Origin: Streptomyces smaragdinus
GTDB lineage: Bacteria; Actinomycetota; Actinomycetes; Streptomycetales; Streptomycetaceae
NCBI RefSeq assembly: GCF_009604385.1
Contig: NZ_WEGJ01000002.1
Location: 1-64,000, forward strand
DNA length: 64,000 bases
Direction: 5' to 3'
A program made the translations under genes and the position numbers. The notes under the pieces were generated by a model. The model worked only from the letters and a program-made list of their open reading frames with translations, was not told where the DNA came from and searched no databases. Shown in pieces: positions 18,184 through 27,245 of the stretch (within the stretch, counting starts at the first letter, position 1; every line of letters begins with the position of its first letter).

Positions 18184-19059
18184 TCAGTGTCCCGGGTCGC
18201 CCGCCGTCGGCTCGAGTGCCCCGAAGCCCACCAGGGCGAAGATGAGCAGGCCGAGCAGGACGCGGTAGATCACGAACGGCATGAAGCTCTTCGTGGTGAT
18301 GTACTGCATGAGCCAGGCGATCACGGCGTACCCGACGCCGAACGCGATCAGGGTGCCCGCGATGATCGGCCCCCACGATATGTGCGGCTCGCTCGCGACC
18401 TCCTTGAGCTCGAACACGCCCGAGGCGAGCACCGCCGGCATCGCGAGGAGGAAGGAGTAGCGGGCCGCCGCCTCACGGTTGTAGCCCAGGAAGAGGCCGC
18501 CGGTGAGGGTGGCGCCGGAGCGGGACACGCCGGGGACCAGGGCGAGGGCCTGTGCGAAGCCGAACAGCAGGCCGTCGCGGGTGGTGAGGTCCGTCAGCTC
18601 CTTGCGCTGCTTCGGCGCCCGGTGCCGGCCGCCCGCGCTGTCCTTCGAGGCGCGCCAGTCGGCGTAGCCGAGCAGCAGGCCCATCACTATGAGCGTGGTG
18701 CCGATCAGCCGCAGATCGCGGAAGGGACCCTCGATGGCGTCCTGGAACGTCAGCCCCAGCACCCCGATCGGGATCGACCCGACGATGATCAGCCAGCCCA
18801 TCCGGGCGTCGGGGTCCGCGCGCATGGCTTTGTCGGTGAGTGAACGGAACCAGGCACTGATGATCCGTACGACGTCCTTGCGGAAGTACAGCAGCACCGC
18901 CGTCTCGGTGCCGATCTGGCTGATCGCCGTGAACGCCGCCCCGGGATCCTCCCAGCCGGCGAACGCGGCGGTGAGGCGCAGATGGCCGCTGGAGGAGATG
19001 GGCAGGAATTCCGTCAGCCCCTGGACGAGCCCGAGGATCACTGATTCGAACCACGACAT
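18184..19059 (-). CDS. uppP: undecaprenyl-diphosphatase
   Basis: 291 aa, ATG at 19059. BacA/UppP family integral membrane phosphatase that recycles undecaprenyl diphosphate for cell-wall synthesis. Signature motifs are LTEFLPISSSGHLRL near residue 15 and VPGVSRSGATLTGGLFLG near residue 175, both contributing catalytic residues. Seven or eight hydrophobic segments are evident. A TVP38-family membrane gene lies 57 bp upstream on the same strand. Confidence 0.95.
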   Translation of the reverse strand: MSWFESVILGLVQGLTEFLPISSSGHLRLTAAFAGWEDPGAAFTAISQIGTETAVLLYFRKDVVRIISAWFRSLTDKAMRADPDARMGWLIIVGSIPIGVLGLTFQDAIEGPFRDLRLIGTTLIVMGLLLGYADWRASKDSAGGRHRAPKQRKELTDLTTRDGLLFGFAQALALVPGVSRSGATLTGGLFLGYNREAAARYSFLLAMPAVLASGVFELKEVASEPHISWGPIIAGTLIAFGVGYAVIAWLMQYITTKSFMPFVIYRVLLGLLIFALVGFGALEPTAGDPGH

Positions 19060-19116
19060 GGGGGAGCTGCTCAGTCCTTCGGATCGGGCGGGCAGTACGC
19101 GGATGAGGTGATGATG

Positions 19117-19836
19117 TTATGCCCTGACCGGAGCCCGCTGGTCCACGGGGTCGGTCACCGGTCCGCCCGCACGCCCGCGGCGCCGGCGCCACCAGGCGAG
19201 CCCCGCCCCGCCGCCCGCGGTCAGCGCGAACAGCGCCGCCGCGGCGTAGAACGCCCCGGAGCCGGGGTCGGCGGCGGCGCTTCCCGCCAGCACGTACGCG
19301 GCGGTGTTCGGCACACAGCCCAGCCCCGTACCCAGCAGGAACGGCAGCACGCTCATCCGGGAGACCGCCGCGCAGTAGTTCACCGCGGCGAACGGCACCC
19401 CCGGGAACACCCGGGCCGCCAGCACCGACCGGAACGCGTGCCGGCTCAGCTGATCGTCCGCCGCCGTCAGCCACCGTCCGCGCACCAGCGGCCGCAGCGC
19501 CCCGCGCCCCAGCCCCCGGCCCAGCCCGAACGCGATGGCCGCGCCGATCACCGTCCCGGCCACGGCCGCGAGCAGCCCCGCCTGCAGTCCGAACAGCGCC
19601 CCCGACGCCAGGTTCAGCAGCGGACGCGGGACGAACGCCGCCGTACACACCCCGTACAGCAGCCCGAACAGGGCCACCGCGCCCGCCCCCGCGAGCGCGA
19701 ACGGACGTCCGCCGCCCGCGAGGAGGTCCTGCGGCTGCCAGACCACCGCCGCGCTCGCCCCGCCCCCGAGCAGCGCGACGAGCAGCGCCAATCGCGCCCT
19801 CGGTGAGGCGAGAAAGGCGACGGCGGCGGGCAGCAT
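19117..19836 (-). CDS. TVP38/TMEM64 (SNARE-associated, DedA-like) membrane protein
   Basis: 239 aa, ATG at 19836, multiple membrane segments. The conserved core LLNLASGALFGLQAGLLAAV, then the re-entrant region and FPGVPFAAVNYCAAVSRM, matches TVP38/DedA-superfamily proteins. Some members move lipid carriers such as undecaprenyl phosphate across the membrane, so location directly upstream of uppP is suggestive (inference). The C-terminus is Arg-rich and cytosolic. Confidence 0.85.
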   Translation of the reverse strand: MLPAAVAFLASPRARLALLVALLGGGASAAVVWQPQDLLAGGGRPFALAGAGAVALFGLLYGVCTAAFVPRPLLNLASGALFGLQAGLLAAVAGTVIGAAIAFGLGRGLGRGALRPLVRGRWLTAADDQLSRHAFRSVLAARVFPGVPFAAVNYCAAVSRMSVLPFLLGTGLGCVPNTAAYVLAGSAAADPGSGAFYAAAALFALTAGGGAGLAWWRRRRGRAGGPVTDPVDQRAPVRA

Positions 19837-19914
19837 TGGGGGAGCGTAACCGACACCCCGGGTCCCTTACCGTGATGCGGCCCTCAATCCGTACAGAACG
19901 GTTACGGTGCGCCC

Positions 19915-20622
19915 ATGGCCTCCCGCAGCCCCCAGCCGCCGCCCAGCACCCTCGCCGACACCGTGCTCGCCCGGCTGACGACGGTCTACGCCGCCGCCGC
20001 GGACCCGGAGCGGGCCGCCGCGACGGAGGCGTATCTGCGGGGCGTCGTCCCCTGCCTCGGCATCCCCACGCCCCGGCGCAGGGAGCTGTCCCGCACGGTG
20101 CTCGAGGGCACGGCGCGCCCCGGCGAGGCGGACGCGACGGCGATCGCCCTGCGCTGCTGGGAGCTGCCGGAGCGGGAGTACCACTACTTCGCCGTGGACT
20201 ATCTGCGCCGGTACGTGAAGCGGCTGTCGTCCGGCTTCCTGCCCGTCGCCCGCCATCTGGTGCGTACGCACTCGTGGTGGGACACCGTCGACGCGCTCGC
20301 CGCCCACGTGGTGGGCGGGCTGGTCGCCGCGGACCGGGCGCTCGCGCGCGAGATGGACCGCTGGATCGACGACCCCGATCTGTGGACCGCCCGCACCGCG
20401 CTGCTGCACCAGCTGCGCTTCAAGGCCGACACCGACACCGAACGGCTCTTCGGCTACTGCCTGCGACAGAGCGGCCACCCGGACTTCTTCATCCGCAAGG
20501 CGATCGGCTGGTGCCTGCGCGAATACGCCAAAACGGACCCCGAGGCGGTGGCCCTGTTCGTGGCCGAGCACCGCGCCGAGCTGTCGCCCCTGTCGGTGCG
20601 CGAGGCCCTCAAGAACCTCTGA
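19915..20622 (+). CDS. DNA alkylation repair protein (AlkD-like)
   Basis: 235 aa, ATG at 19915. HEAT-like helical repeat protein of the AlkD family. It includes PTPRRRELSR near residue 50, the conserved aromatic/Asp cluster HSWWDTVDALAAHVVGG, and FFIRKAIGWCLREYAKTDP near the C-terminus. AlkD glycosylases excise N3/N7-alkylated purines without base flipping. It is monocistronic and upstream of the EF-Tu3 leader. Confidence 0.88.
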   Translation: MASRSPQPPPSTLADTVLARLTTVYAAAADPERAAATEAYLRGVVPCLGIPTPRRRELSRTVLEGTARPGEADATAIALRCWELPEREYHYFAVDYLRRYVKRLSSGFLPVARHLVRTHSWWDTVDALAAHVVGGLVAADRALAREMDRWIDDPDLWTARTALLHQLRFKADTDTERLFGYCLRQSGHPDFFIRKAIGWCLREYAKTDPEAVALFVAEHRAELSPLSVREALKNL

Positions 20623-20673
20623 GCCGCGGAAAACCCTTCGACGCGGGGCATCCCCGTACCGCAAGATCGGTGC

Positions 20674-20778
20674 ATGTTCCGGCACGCCTTCCACGCAGCT
20701 CTGTCCGCAGTCGCGGACACGCTGGAGGCTGCCCTGGACTTCTTCTTCGCAGCAGCAGCAGACGGCGCCCGACGCTGA
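20674..20778 (+). CDS. candidate upstream ORF in the tuf3 leader (34 aa)
   Basis: ATG at 20674, stop at 20776-20778, 90 bp before tuf3. The product is MFRHAFHAALSAVADTLEAA followed by DFFFAAAADGARR. There is no strong Shine-Dalgarno sequence, and the frame is short enough to be chance. It is recorded because it lies between alkD and tuf3 and is followed by a hairpin, an arrangement that could couple its translation to tuf3 expression. Confidence 0.3.
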   Translation: MFRHAFHAALSAVADTLEAALDFFFAAAADGARR

Positions 20779-20795
20779 CCCTTCCCGGATTCTTC

Positions 20796-20840
20796 CGCGG
20801 ACCCCGCAGGGGGAGGGTCGGCGGGTCCGAGGGGTCCGCG
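20796..20840 (+). promoter_or_regulatory. leader hairpin upstream of tuf3
   Basis: Perfect 10-bp inverted repeat CGCGGACCCC / GGGGTCCGCG separated by 25 bases, ending 28 bases before the tuf3 start codon. There is no U-tract. It could be an attenuator, a ribosome-access switch, or simply the alkD terminator. Confidence 0.5.
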
Positions 20841-20868
20841 CATCCACTGCGATCCGCGAGGAACGATC

Positions 20869-22038
20869 ATGGCCAAGCAGGCCTACGTCCGCACCAAACC
20901 GCATCTGAACATCGGCACCATGGGTCACGTCGACCACGGCAAGACGACGCTGACCGCCGCCATCACCAAGGTCCTCGCCGACCGCGGCGCCGGCACCTTC
21001 GTCCCGTTCGACCGGATCGACCGGGCGCCGGAGGAGCGCGACCGCGGCATCACCATCAACATCGCGCACGTCGAGTACGAGACCGGCACGCGGCACTACG
21101 CGCACGTCGACATGCCCGGTCACGCGGACTTCGTGAAGAACATGGTGACCGGCGCGGCCCAGCTCGACGGCGCGATCCTGGTGGTCTCCGCCACCGACGG
21201 GATCATGCCGCAGACCGCCGAGCACGTTCTGCTCGCCAAGCAGGTCGGGGTCGAGCACATCGTCGTCGCCCTCAACAAGGCCGACGCCGGGGACCCCGAG
21301 CTGACCGACCTGGTCGAGCTGGAGGTACGCGAGCTGCTCACGGCCCACGGCTACCCGGGCGACCGGGCGCCCGTGGTCCGCGTCTCCGGGCTGCTCGCGC
21401 TGCGCGGCGACGAGCGGTGGACGGCGGCCGTCGAGGCGTTGCTGGACGCCGTCGACACGTTCGTGCCGATGCCGGTGCGCTATCTCGACGCGCCGTTCCT
21501 GATGCCGGTCGAGAACACGCTGACCATCACCGGGCGCGGCACCGTCGTCACCGGAGCCGTCGAACGCGGCACGGTACGCGTCGGCGACCGGGTGGAGGTG
21601 CTGGGCGCCGGCGTCGAGACGGTCGTCACCGGGCTGGAGACCTTCGGCAAGCCGATGGAGTCCGCCGAGGCCGGTGACAACGTGGCGCTGCTGCTGCGCG
21701 GGGTGCCCCGCGACGCGGTCCGCCGCGGGCACGTCGTCGCCGCGCCGGGCAGCGTCACGCCGCGCCGGAGCTTCACGGCGGAGGTGTACCTGCTGTCCGC
21801 CGCCGAGGGGGGCCGCCGTACGGCGATCACCACCGGCTACCGGCCGCAGTTCTACATCCGCACCGCGGACGTCGTCGGCGACATCGGCCTCGGCGAGGAC
21901 GCGATCGCGCTGCCCGGCGACCGGGTCACCATGACCGTCGAGCTGGGCCGGGACCTCCCGCTGGAGGAGGGCCTCGGCTTCGCGATCCGCGAGGGCGGCC
22001 GCACGGTCGGCGCGGGCACAGTGACCGCCGTGGGGTGA
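20869..22038 (+). CDS. tuf3: elongation factor Tu, divergent EF-Tu3 type
   Basis: 389 aa, ATG at 20869. All GTPase elements are present: [19 protein letters not shown] and NKAD. However, the G5 element reads SGLLAL, where housekeeping EF-Tu has SAL, and the protein ends GAGTVTAVG instead of the usual GRVTKI-type end. It is isolated from rpsL-rpsG-fus, unlike tuf1. These features fit the Streptomyces second EF-Tu, which in S. coelicolor is induced under amino-acid starvation. It delivers aminoacyl-tRNA to the ribosome; whether it replaces EF-Tu1 under stress is inference. A terminator follows 14 bases after the stop. Confidence 0.9.
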   Translation: MAKQAYVRTKPHLNIGTMGHVDHGKTTLTAAITKVLADRGAGTFVPFDRIDRAPEERDRGITINIAHVEYETGTRHYAHVDMPGHADFVKNMVTGAAQLDGAILVVSATDGIMPQTAEHVLLAKQVGVEHIVVALNKADAGDPELTDLVELEVRELLTAHGYPGDRAPVVRVSGLLALRGDERWTAAVEALLDAVDTFVPMPVRYLDAPFLMPVENTLTITGRGTVVTGAVERGTVRVGDRVEVLGAGVETVVTGLETFGKPMESAEAGDNVALLLRGVPRDAVRRGHVVAAPGSVTPRRSFTAEVYLLSAAEGGRRTAITTGYRPQFYIRTADVVGDIGLGEDAIALPGDRVTMTVELGRDLPLEEGLGFAIREGGRTVGAGTVTAVG

Positions 22039-22052
22039 GGGGAACCGAAGGA

Positions 22053-22080
22053 GCCGCCGCCGGTTAACGCCGGTGGCGGC
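22053..22080 (+). terminator. terminator of tuf3
   Basis: 11-bp stem GCCGCCGCCGG / CCGGTGGCGGC (one G-U pair) with a TTAACG loop, immediately before the next GTG. Confidence 0.7.
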
Positions 22081-22098
22081 TTCGGCCACAATGGGGGC

Positions 22099-22968
22099 GT
22101 GGACGAGGCCGAGGACGACCGGATACCCGCGTACGCCGCGGTCGACTACGGCACCGCCAGACTGCTGCCGGACGTCGACCGGCCCGGCGGCTGGCTGCTG
22201 ACGGTGGACGGGGCGCCCCAGTCGTACGTCGACACGGACGACCCCACCCATCTGGAGTTCGAGTACGCCCGCCGCCTCGCCCACGTCATCGACCTGTGCG
22301 CCGAGCCGGACGAGCCCCTCGACGTCCTGCACCTGGGCGGCGGCGCCCTCACCCTGCCGCGCTATCTGGCCGCCACCCGCCCCGGCTCGCGCCAGCAGGT
22401 CGCCGAGTCGGACCGGGGGCTGATCACCCTGATCGGGGCGCATCTGCCGGTGCCCGGGGACGCGGGGATCACCGTCCTGGCGTCCGACGCCCGGGCCGCG
22501 CTGGAGTCGGTGCCTCCGGCGTCGCAGGACCTGGTGATCGCGGACGTGTACGGCGGGTCGCGCTCCCCGGCGCACATCGCGTCCGTGGAGTTCGTCCGCG
22601 CCGCGGACCGCGCCCTGCGCCCGCACGGCTGCTACGCGGCGAACCTGGCGGACGCCGCGCCGTTCGCGTTCGTACGCTCCCAGCTGGCCAACGCGGCGGC
22701 CGTCTTCCCGTACCGCTGTCTGATCGCCGAACCGGCCGTGCTGCGCGGGCGGCGCTTCGGCAACATCCTGCTGATCGCCTCCCGCGACGAGCTCCCCGTC
22801 CAGGGCCTCGCCCGGCGGATGCTGTCGGACGCCTTCCCGGCCCGTGTCGAGTACGGCGCCTCGCTGGACCGGCTGACGGGCGACGCTCAGCCGGTGACGG
22901 ACGCCGACGCGGTGCCGTCGCCCGTCCCACCGGGCGGGGCGTTCACGATCGGCGGCTCGGACGCCTGA
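22099..22968 (+). CDS. spermidine synthase-like methyltransferase-fold protein
   Basis: 289 aa, GTG at 22099. Residues around 75-200 show the aminopropyltransferase fold: VLHLGGGALTLPRYL, the acidic second strand, DARAAL and DLVIADVYGG. It lacks a membrane domain and the full polyamine pocket cannot be confirmed, so it may not make spermidine. The 3' end overlaps the convergent MFS gene by 82 bp. Related standalone proteins are common in Streptomyces with unknown roles. Confidence 0.8.
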   Translation: MDEAEDDRIPAYAAVDYGTARLLPDVDRPGGWLLTVDGAPQSYVDTDDPTHLEFEYARRLAHVIDLCAEPDEPLDVLHLGGGALTLPRYLAATRPGSRQQVAESDRGLITLIGAHLPVPGDAGITVLASDARAALESVPPASQDLVIADVYGGSRSPAHIASVEFVRAADRALRPHGCYAANLADAAPFAFVRSQLANAAAVFPYRCLIAEPAVLRGRRFGNILLIASRDELPVQGLARRMLSDAFPARVEYGASLDRLTGDAQPVTDADAVPSPVPPGGAFTIGGSDA

Positions 22969-24251
22969 CCCTGATCCGGAGGGCGAGAGTCCGAACCCTC
23001 GACCTCAACCGGAGGCAGAGACTCCGCGGGGCGCCGCTCCAGCCGCCGCACGGACGGCACGCACAGCACCGCGGCCGTCAGCACGACGATCAGCGCCGCC
23101 CCGCCCCACAGCGCCCGCCCGCGTCCGAAGACCTCCATCGCCGGCCCCGCCAGCGCGGCGGCCAGCGGCACGCCGGCCACCGACCCGAACCAGTCGTACG
23201 AGGAGACCCGGGAGAGCTTGTCCTCCGGGATCTCCTGCTGCAGCGCCGTCATCCAGGCGACGCCGAACACCTCGATCGACACCCCGCTGAGGAACATCAC
23301 GGCGGTCAGCGTGTGCGCCCCGACCGGCACGGCGAGGGCCGCCGTCGGCAGGGCGAAGGGGAACACGCACAGCGTGCCGACGAGGAGCATCCGCCGGGGC
23401 CGCCAGCGCATCATCAGCAGCGCCCCGCCCATCGTCCCCGCGCCGAACGCGGCCAGCGCCACGCCCCACGGTCCGGCGCCGCCCAGATGGTCCTCCGCGA
23501 TCAGCGGCCCGTACACCGACTCGGCCGCCGCGACGACGGCGTTGACCACCGAGAACTGCACGACGACCGCCCACAGCCAGGGCCGCGAGGCGAACTCGCG
23601 CCACCCCACCCGCAGATCCGTCAGCAGCCCGTCCCCCGCCTCACGCTCCGGCACCCGGCTGACGTCCAGGAACGCCCGCAGCAGCCCGGCCACGGCGAAC
23701 GCCGCCGCGTCCGCCGCCAGCACCCACCCCGGACCCACCGCCGCGATCAGCGCGCCGCCGAGCGCGGCGCCGCCGATCTGGGAGGCGTTCACGCCGAGCC
23801 GGAACAGCGCGAAGGCCCGCCCCGCCTCCGCGCTCCCGACGCTCGTCATCACCATGCCCTCGGCGGCCGGCGCGAAGAACGCCTGCCCCACCCCGCCCAG
23901 GCCCGCGAGCAGGGCCATCTGCCACAGCTCGGCCCGGCCGGTGATCACCAGGAGGCCGAAGAGGCCCTGCGACAGACAGTTCAGCGCGTTGGCGGCGACC
24001 ATCACCCGGTGCCGCGGAATGCGGTCCGCGACCGCCCCGCCGATCAGCAGGAACGCCACCAGCGGCAGCGTCCGGGCGGCCGCCACCAGCCCCGCGTCGG
24101 TCGCGCTGCCGCCCGCCTCGTACACGGCGAACATCGACGCGATCAGCGCGCCCGACGTGCCGAGGCCGGTGATCACCGCCGCGGCCGAGAGCAGGGTGTA
24201 GTTGCGTCCGGCCCAGGAGGGGCGCAGGCGGGTGAAGGATCGTGCGGTCAC
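22887..24251 (-). CDS. MFS transporter
   Basis: About 454 aa from GTG at 24251 (starting VTARSFTRLRPSWAGRN); GTG at 24281 would add ten residues, and neither has a clear ribosome binding site. Roughly 12 hydrophobic segments. The MFS loop motif is GGAVADRIPRHRVM after TM2-3. It resembles enterobactin-exporter/macrolide-efflux-like MFS proteins (MFS_3 type). Substrate unknown. The C-terminal tail is hydrophilic and Pro/Gly-rich and overlaps the opposite gene. Confidence 0.85.
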   Translation of the reverse strand: MTARSFTRLRPSWAGRNYTLLSAAAVITGLGTSGALIASMFAVYEAGGSATDAGLVAAARTLPLVAFLLIGGAVADRIPRHRVMVAANALNCLSQGLFGLLVITGRAELWQMALLAGLGGVGQAFFAPAAEGMVMTSVGSAEAGRAFALFRLGVNASQIGGAALGGALIAAVGPGWVLAADAAAFAVAGLLRAFLDVSRVPEREAGDGLLTDLRVGWREFASRPWLWAVVVQFSVVNAVVAAAESVYGPLIAEDHLGGAGPWGVALAAFGAGTMGGALLMMRWRPRRMLLVGTLCVFPFALPTAALAVPVGAHTLTAVMFLSGVSIEVFGVAWMTALQQEIPEDKLSRVSSYDWFGSVAGVPLAAALAGPAMEVFGRGRALWGGAALIVVLTAAVLCVPSVRRLERRPAESLPPVEVEGSDSRPPDQGQASEPPIVNAPPGGTGDGTASASVTG

Positions 24252-24307
24252 GGACGGACTATGGTCGAGTCCGCCCGTCACGCCAAATTGTTATTCGGGC
24301 CGCCCCG

Positions 24308-25282
24308 TCAGATCAGCCGCAGCGAGCCGACGATCTTGTCGATGACGGAGTCGGGAATCTCGTCGGGGACACCGGTGTCGGAGATGACCACGAACGAGGC
24401 CATCGCCCCGTCCTTGTCCTTGAAGCTGACCGAGACGGCCTTCCCGTCGGTGTTGAGGCAGCCCTCGTCGCTCTTCTTCTTCGGCACCCCGCTGACGGAC
24501 GCCCGCGCGATGTGTCCGGAGACGCCGTTCTTGTTGGTGAACGCCGTGGCGTCCGGGGTCTTCAGTGTTCCCTTGAGCTTCTGGTCGTAGGCGGCGACGA
24601 TCCAGGAGGACGCGGTGTTCTCGGCCGCCTCCTTGGTGTTCTTGGCGCCGACGGCGCCCTTGGTGCCGGCCATCGCGCGGCTGGCGCTGCCGCACCAGTC
24701 GTCCTTGTACGTGGCGACGCCGGTCATCGCCACCAGGACCTTGCCGCTGCCGTCGTCCGCCTCGAAGCCGGTGGTCAGGCCCGCCGACTCCACCTTCCAC
24801 TCGGGCGGGACGTCGAACGCGTTGTGCCGCTTGCGGTTCGCGACGGCCTTCCAGCCGGCGACCACCGGCTCCACGGACTGGCCGCGCGGGTTCTCCGGGT
24901 CGGCCGACGGCGCGGTGGTCGGCCCCTCGCCGGTCGGCTTCGGCGACGCGGAGGGCGACTCCTTCTTCGCCGCCGGTGTGCCGCCGTCGCCGCGGTTGTT
25001 CACCACGATCACGCCGACCACGGCCGCCGCCGCGACCAGCGCGAAGGCCGCGATCATCGCGACCACGGCGTTGGTGCTCATCGGTTCCTTGCCGCCCGGC
25101 TCGGGCGGCGTGGGGGCCGCCCCCGGCTGCTCGGGCGCGCCCCAGCCACCCGTCGCGGGCTGCTGGTACGGCGCCTGCCCCGGCTGCTGGTACGGGCCGG
25201 GCTGGGGTGACGGCACCGGCTGCTGATACGGGTTCTGCTGCTGCGGGTGCTGGTCGCCCCCGGCCTGCTGTCCTGGCCACAT
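24308..25282 (-). CDS. membrane-anchored protein with Pro/Gln-rich N-terminus
   Basis: 324 aa from ATG at 25282 (MWPGQQAGGDQHPQQQ). Residues 1-65 are low-complexity PYQQP-type repeats and cytosolic. One membrane segment follows (VVAMIAAFALVAAAAVVGVI), then a Ser/Pro linker and an extracellular domain with two conserved Cys (DDWCGSA, DEGCLNT). This plan is common in Streptomyces membrane proteins of unknown function. No ribosome binding site is obvious, so transcript and start may coincide. It is divergent from the thioesterase gene. Confidence 0.8.
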   Translation of the reverse strand: MWPGQQAGGDQHPQQQNPYQQPVPSPQPGPYQQPGQAPYQQPATGGWGAPEQPGAAPTPPEPGGKEPMSTNAVVAMIAAFALVAAAAVVGVIVVNNRGDGGTPAAKKESPSASPKPTGEGPTTAPSADPENPRGQSVEPVVAGWKAVANRKRHNAFDVPPEWKVESAGLTTGFEADDGSGKVLVAMTGVATYKDDWCGSASRAMAGTKGAVGAKNTKEAAENTASSWIVAAYDQKLKGTLKTPDATAFTNKNGVSGHIARASVSGVPKKKSDEGCLNTDGKAVSVSFKDKDGAMASFVVISDTGVPDEIPDSVIDKIVGSLRLI

Positions 25283-25346
25283 GGCCAGCACGATAGACGT
25301 ACCGGGGCCTGGCCCATGCATGCTACCCACTGGTAACGTCCTGCTC

Positions 25347-25799
25347 ATGTCCGAGACAGCGGTGAACATCGGCGAGCTGATGGCGGCCTCCGTGCCCATG
25401 GCCCGCACCCTCAATCTGATGTACGACGAGGTCACCTCCGAGCGGGCCGTCGTGCGACTGCCCGACCAGCCCGACTTCCACAACCACGTCGGCGGCCCGC
25501 ACGCCGGCGCCATCTTCACCCTCGCCGAGTCGGCCAGCGGCGCCATCGTACTGGCGGCCTTCGGGGACCAGCTCTCCCGCGCCGTGCCGCTGTTCGTCAG
25601 CGCCGAGGTGATCTACACCAAGCTCGCGAAGGGGCCGGTCACCGCGACCGCCGTGCTGGGCCGGGAGATCGCCGAGGTGGTGGCGGAGCTCGACGCGGGC
25701 AGGCGCCCGGAGTTCCCGGTGGACATCGACGTCACCCGTGAGGACGGCGCCGTCACCTCACGGATGAGCGTCGTATGGACCCTGCGCCCCAACGGCTGA
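25347..25799 (+). CDS. PaaI-like hotdog-fold thioesterase (DUF4442)
   Basis: 150 aa, ATG at 25347. Hotdog fold with FHNHVGGPHAGAIFTLAES, where the HxGxxF/L pattern is the catalytic helix of acyl-CoA thioesterases. C-terminal strands contain VIYTKLAKGPVTATA. It probably hydrolyses acyl-CoA esters in the cytoplasm; substrate unknown. The convergent gamma carbonic anhydrase gene ends five bases after its stop. Confidence 0.8.
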   Translation: MSETAVNIGELMAASVPMARTLNLMYDEVTSERAVVRLPDQPDFHNHVGGPHAGAIFTLAESASGAIVLAAFGDQLSRAVPLFVSAEVIYTKLAKGPVTATAVLGREIAEVVAELDAGRRPEFPVDIDVTREDGAVTSRMSVVWTLRPNG

Positions 25800-25803
25800 C
25801 GGG

Positions 25804-26343
25804 TCAGTCCGCGTCCGGGAGCACGTCCTCGGCGTGCATCCGGGCGAGGGCGGTGTACCCCTCGGCGTTGAACCGGATGCCGGCCAGCTCCTCGTCCGTC
25901 AGCGGCCGCTTGACCTTCGCCGGCACCCCGGCCACCAGCGACCCGGGCGGCACCCGCATGCCCTGCGGCACCAGCGCCTGCGCGGCGACCAGCGAACCGG
26001 CCCCGATCCGGGCGCCGTTCAGCACGGTGGCGCCCATGCCGACCAGCACGTCGTCCTCCAGGGTGCAGCCGTGCAGCACGACGTTGTGCCCGACGGTGAC
26101 CCGCTCGCCGACGGTCACCGGGAAGCCGGGGTCGACGTGCACGGTGCAGTTGTCCTGGATGTTGCTGTCCGCGCCGAGCTCGATCGTCTCGAACTCGGCG
26201 CGCAGCACGGCGTGGTACCAGACGCTGGAGCCGGCGGCCAGCCGCACGTCCCCGAGGAGTACGGCGGTGGGGGCCACGAACGCGTTCGGGTCGGTCTTCG
26301 GTTCCCTGCCGCCCACGGCCTTGATCAGGGGTCGCTCGGCCAT
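25804..26343 (-). CDS. gamma-class carbonic anhydrase family protein
   Basis: 179 aa, ATG at 26343. Left-handed beta-helix with hexapeptide repeats. It has the metal-site pattern of gamma carbonic anhydrase-like proteins: SNIQDNCTVHVD (His), then TVGHNVVLHGCTLED with the two further His. Members hydrate CO2 or act as structural relatives (YrdA/PaaY), so catalytic activity is likely but not certain. Confidence 0.88.
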   Translation of the reverse strand: MAERPLIKAVGGREPKTDPNAFVAPTAVLLGDVRLAAGSSVWYHAVLRAEFETIELGADSNIQDNCTVHVDPGFPVTVGERVTVGHNVVLHGCTLEDDVLVGMGATVLNGARIGAGSLVAAQALVPQGMRVPPGSLVAGVPAKVKRPLTDEELAGIRFNAEGYTALARMHAEDVLPDAD

Positions 26344-26471
26344 CGGTCACGTCCTCTCGGTCGGTTTCCCGCACCGTAGAGGATCCGCCGGTCCCGGGCG
26401 GCGACCGGGTGGGGGAAAGATCACACGGTGGCGTCCCCGCCGGCCGGGCCGCCCGTGAGTACGGTGTGCGG

Positions 26472-27203
26472 GTGACCCAGGACCGCGCCACCGTGCTCTC
26501 CCGTGCCCTGTCCCGGGCCGTCCACGCGAGCTGGCGCTGGGTGCAGCGCAAGGGCGCCGTCAGCGCCGCCCGCCCCGGCCCGTACCGCTTCCGCCGGATC
26601 GGCGCCGGTACGCGGATCGCCTTCCCGGTGGGCACGATCTTCGGCGAGCCGTGGATCGAGCTCGGCGACTTCTGCATCATCGGCCAGCACGTCACCCTGA
26701 CCGCCGGGATGATGCCGGACCTCGACCTCGGGGCCGATCCGGTGCTGCGGCTGGGCAGCGGCGTGGTGCTGGGGCGGGGGAGCCATGTGGTGGGGGATCT
26801 GCCGGTGACGATCGGGGACGACGTCTACTGCGGTCCGTACGTCTACATCACGACCATGAACCACTCGTACGACGACCCGCACGAGCCCATCGGCAAGCAG
26901 TGGCCCCGCAGCGCCCCGGTGGAGATCGGCTCCGGCAGCTGGCTCGGCGCGGGCGCGCTGATCCTGCCCGGCGCCCGGCTCGGCCGCAACGTCGTGGTCG
27001 CCGCCGGGTCGGTGGTCCGCGGGGAGGTGCCCGACCACGCGGTGGTGGCCGGCGCCCCGGCGAAGATCGTCCGCCGCTGGGACCCGGAGGCCGGCTGGCA
27101 GCCCCCGCTGCGCACCCCGCCGCCGGTGCCGATCCCGGACGACGTCACCCCCGAGCAGCTGGCGGCGCTCGCCGGCCGGGAGGCCGGGAACACACCCGAG
27201 TGA
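26472..27203 (+). CDS. hexapeptide-repeat acyltransferase
   Basis: 243 aa from GTG at 26472; GTG at 26466 is an alternative and no strong ribosome binding site is seen, so the mRNA may be nearly leaderless. Left-handed beta-helix repeats start near residue 60. The acetyltransferase active-site pattern is YVYITTMNHSYDDP (catalytic His), with the closing loop VVAGAPAKIVRRWDPE. It resembles maltose/galactoside O-acetyltransferases and capsule acetyltransferases. Acceptor unknown. Confidence 0.85.
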   Translation: MTQDRATVLSRALSRAVHASWRWVQRKGAVSAARPGPYRFRRIGAGTRIAFPVGTIFGEPWIELGDFCIIGQHVTLTAGMMPDLDLGADPVLRLGSGVVLGRGSHVVGDLPVTIGDDVYCGPYVYITTMNHSYDDPHEPIGKQWPRSAPVEIGSGSWLGAGALILPGARLGRNVVVAAGSVVRGEVPDHAVVAGAPAKIVRRWDPEAGWQPPLRTPPPVPIPDDVTPEQLAALAGREAGNTPE

Positions 27204-27245
27204 TACCGTCCACGTCCGTCGCCGCACCCCGGGGGAACGCCGCAC

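Noticed and set aside
20869..22038. housekeeping EF-Tu (tuf1)
   Set aside because: Isolated location, altered G5 and altered C-terminus fit the tuf3 type.
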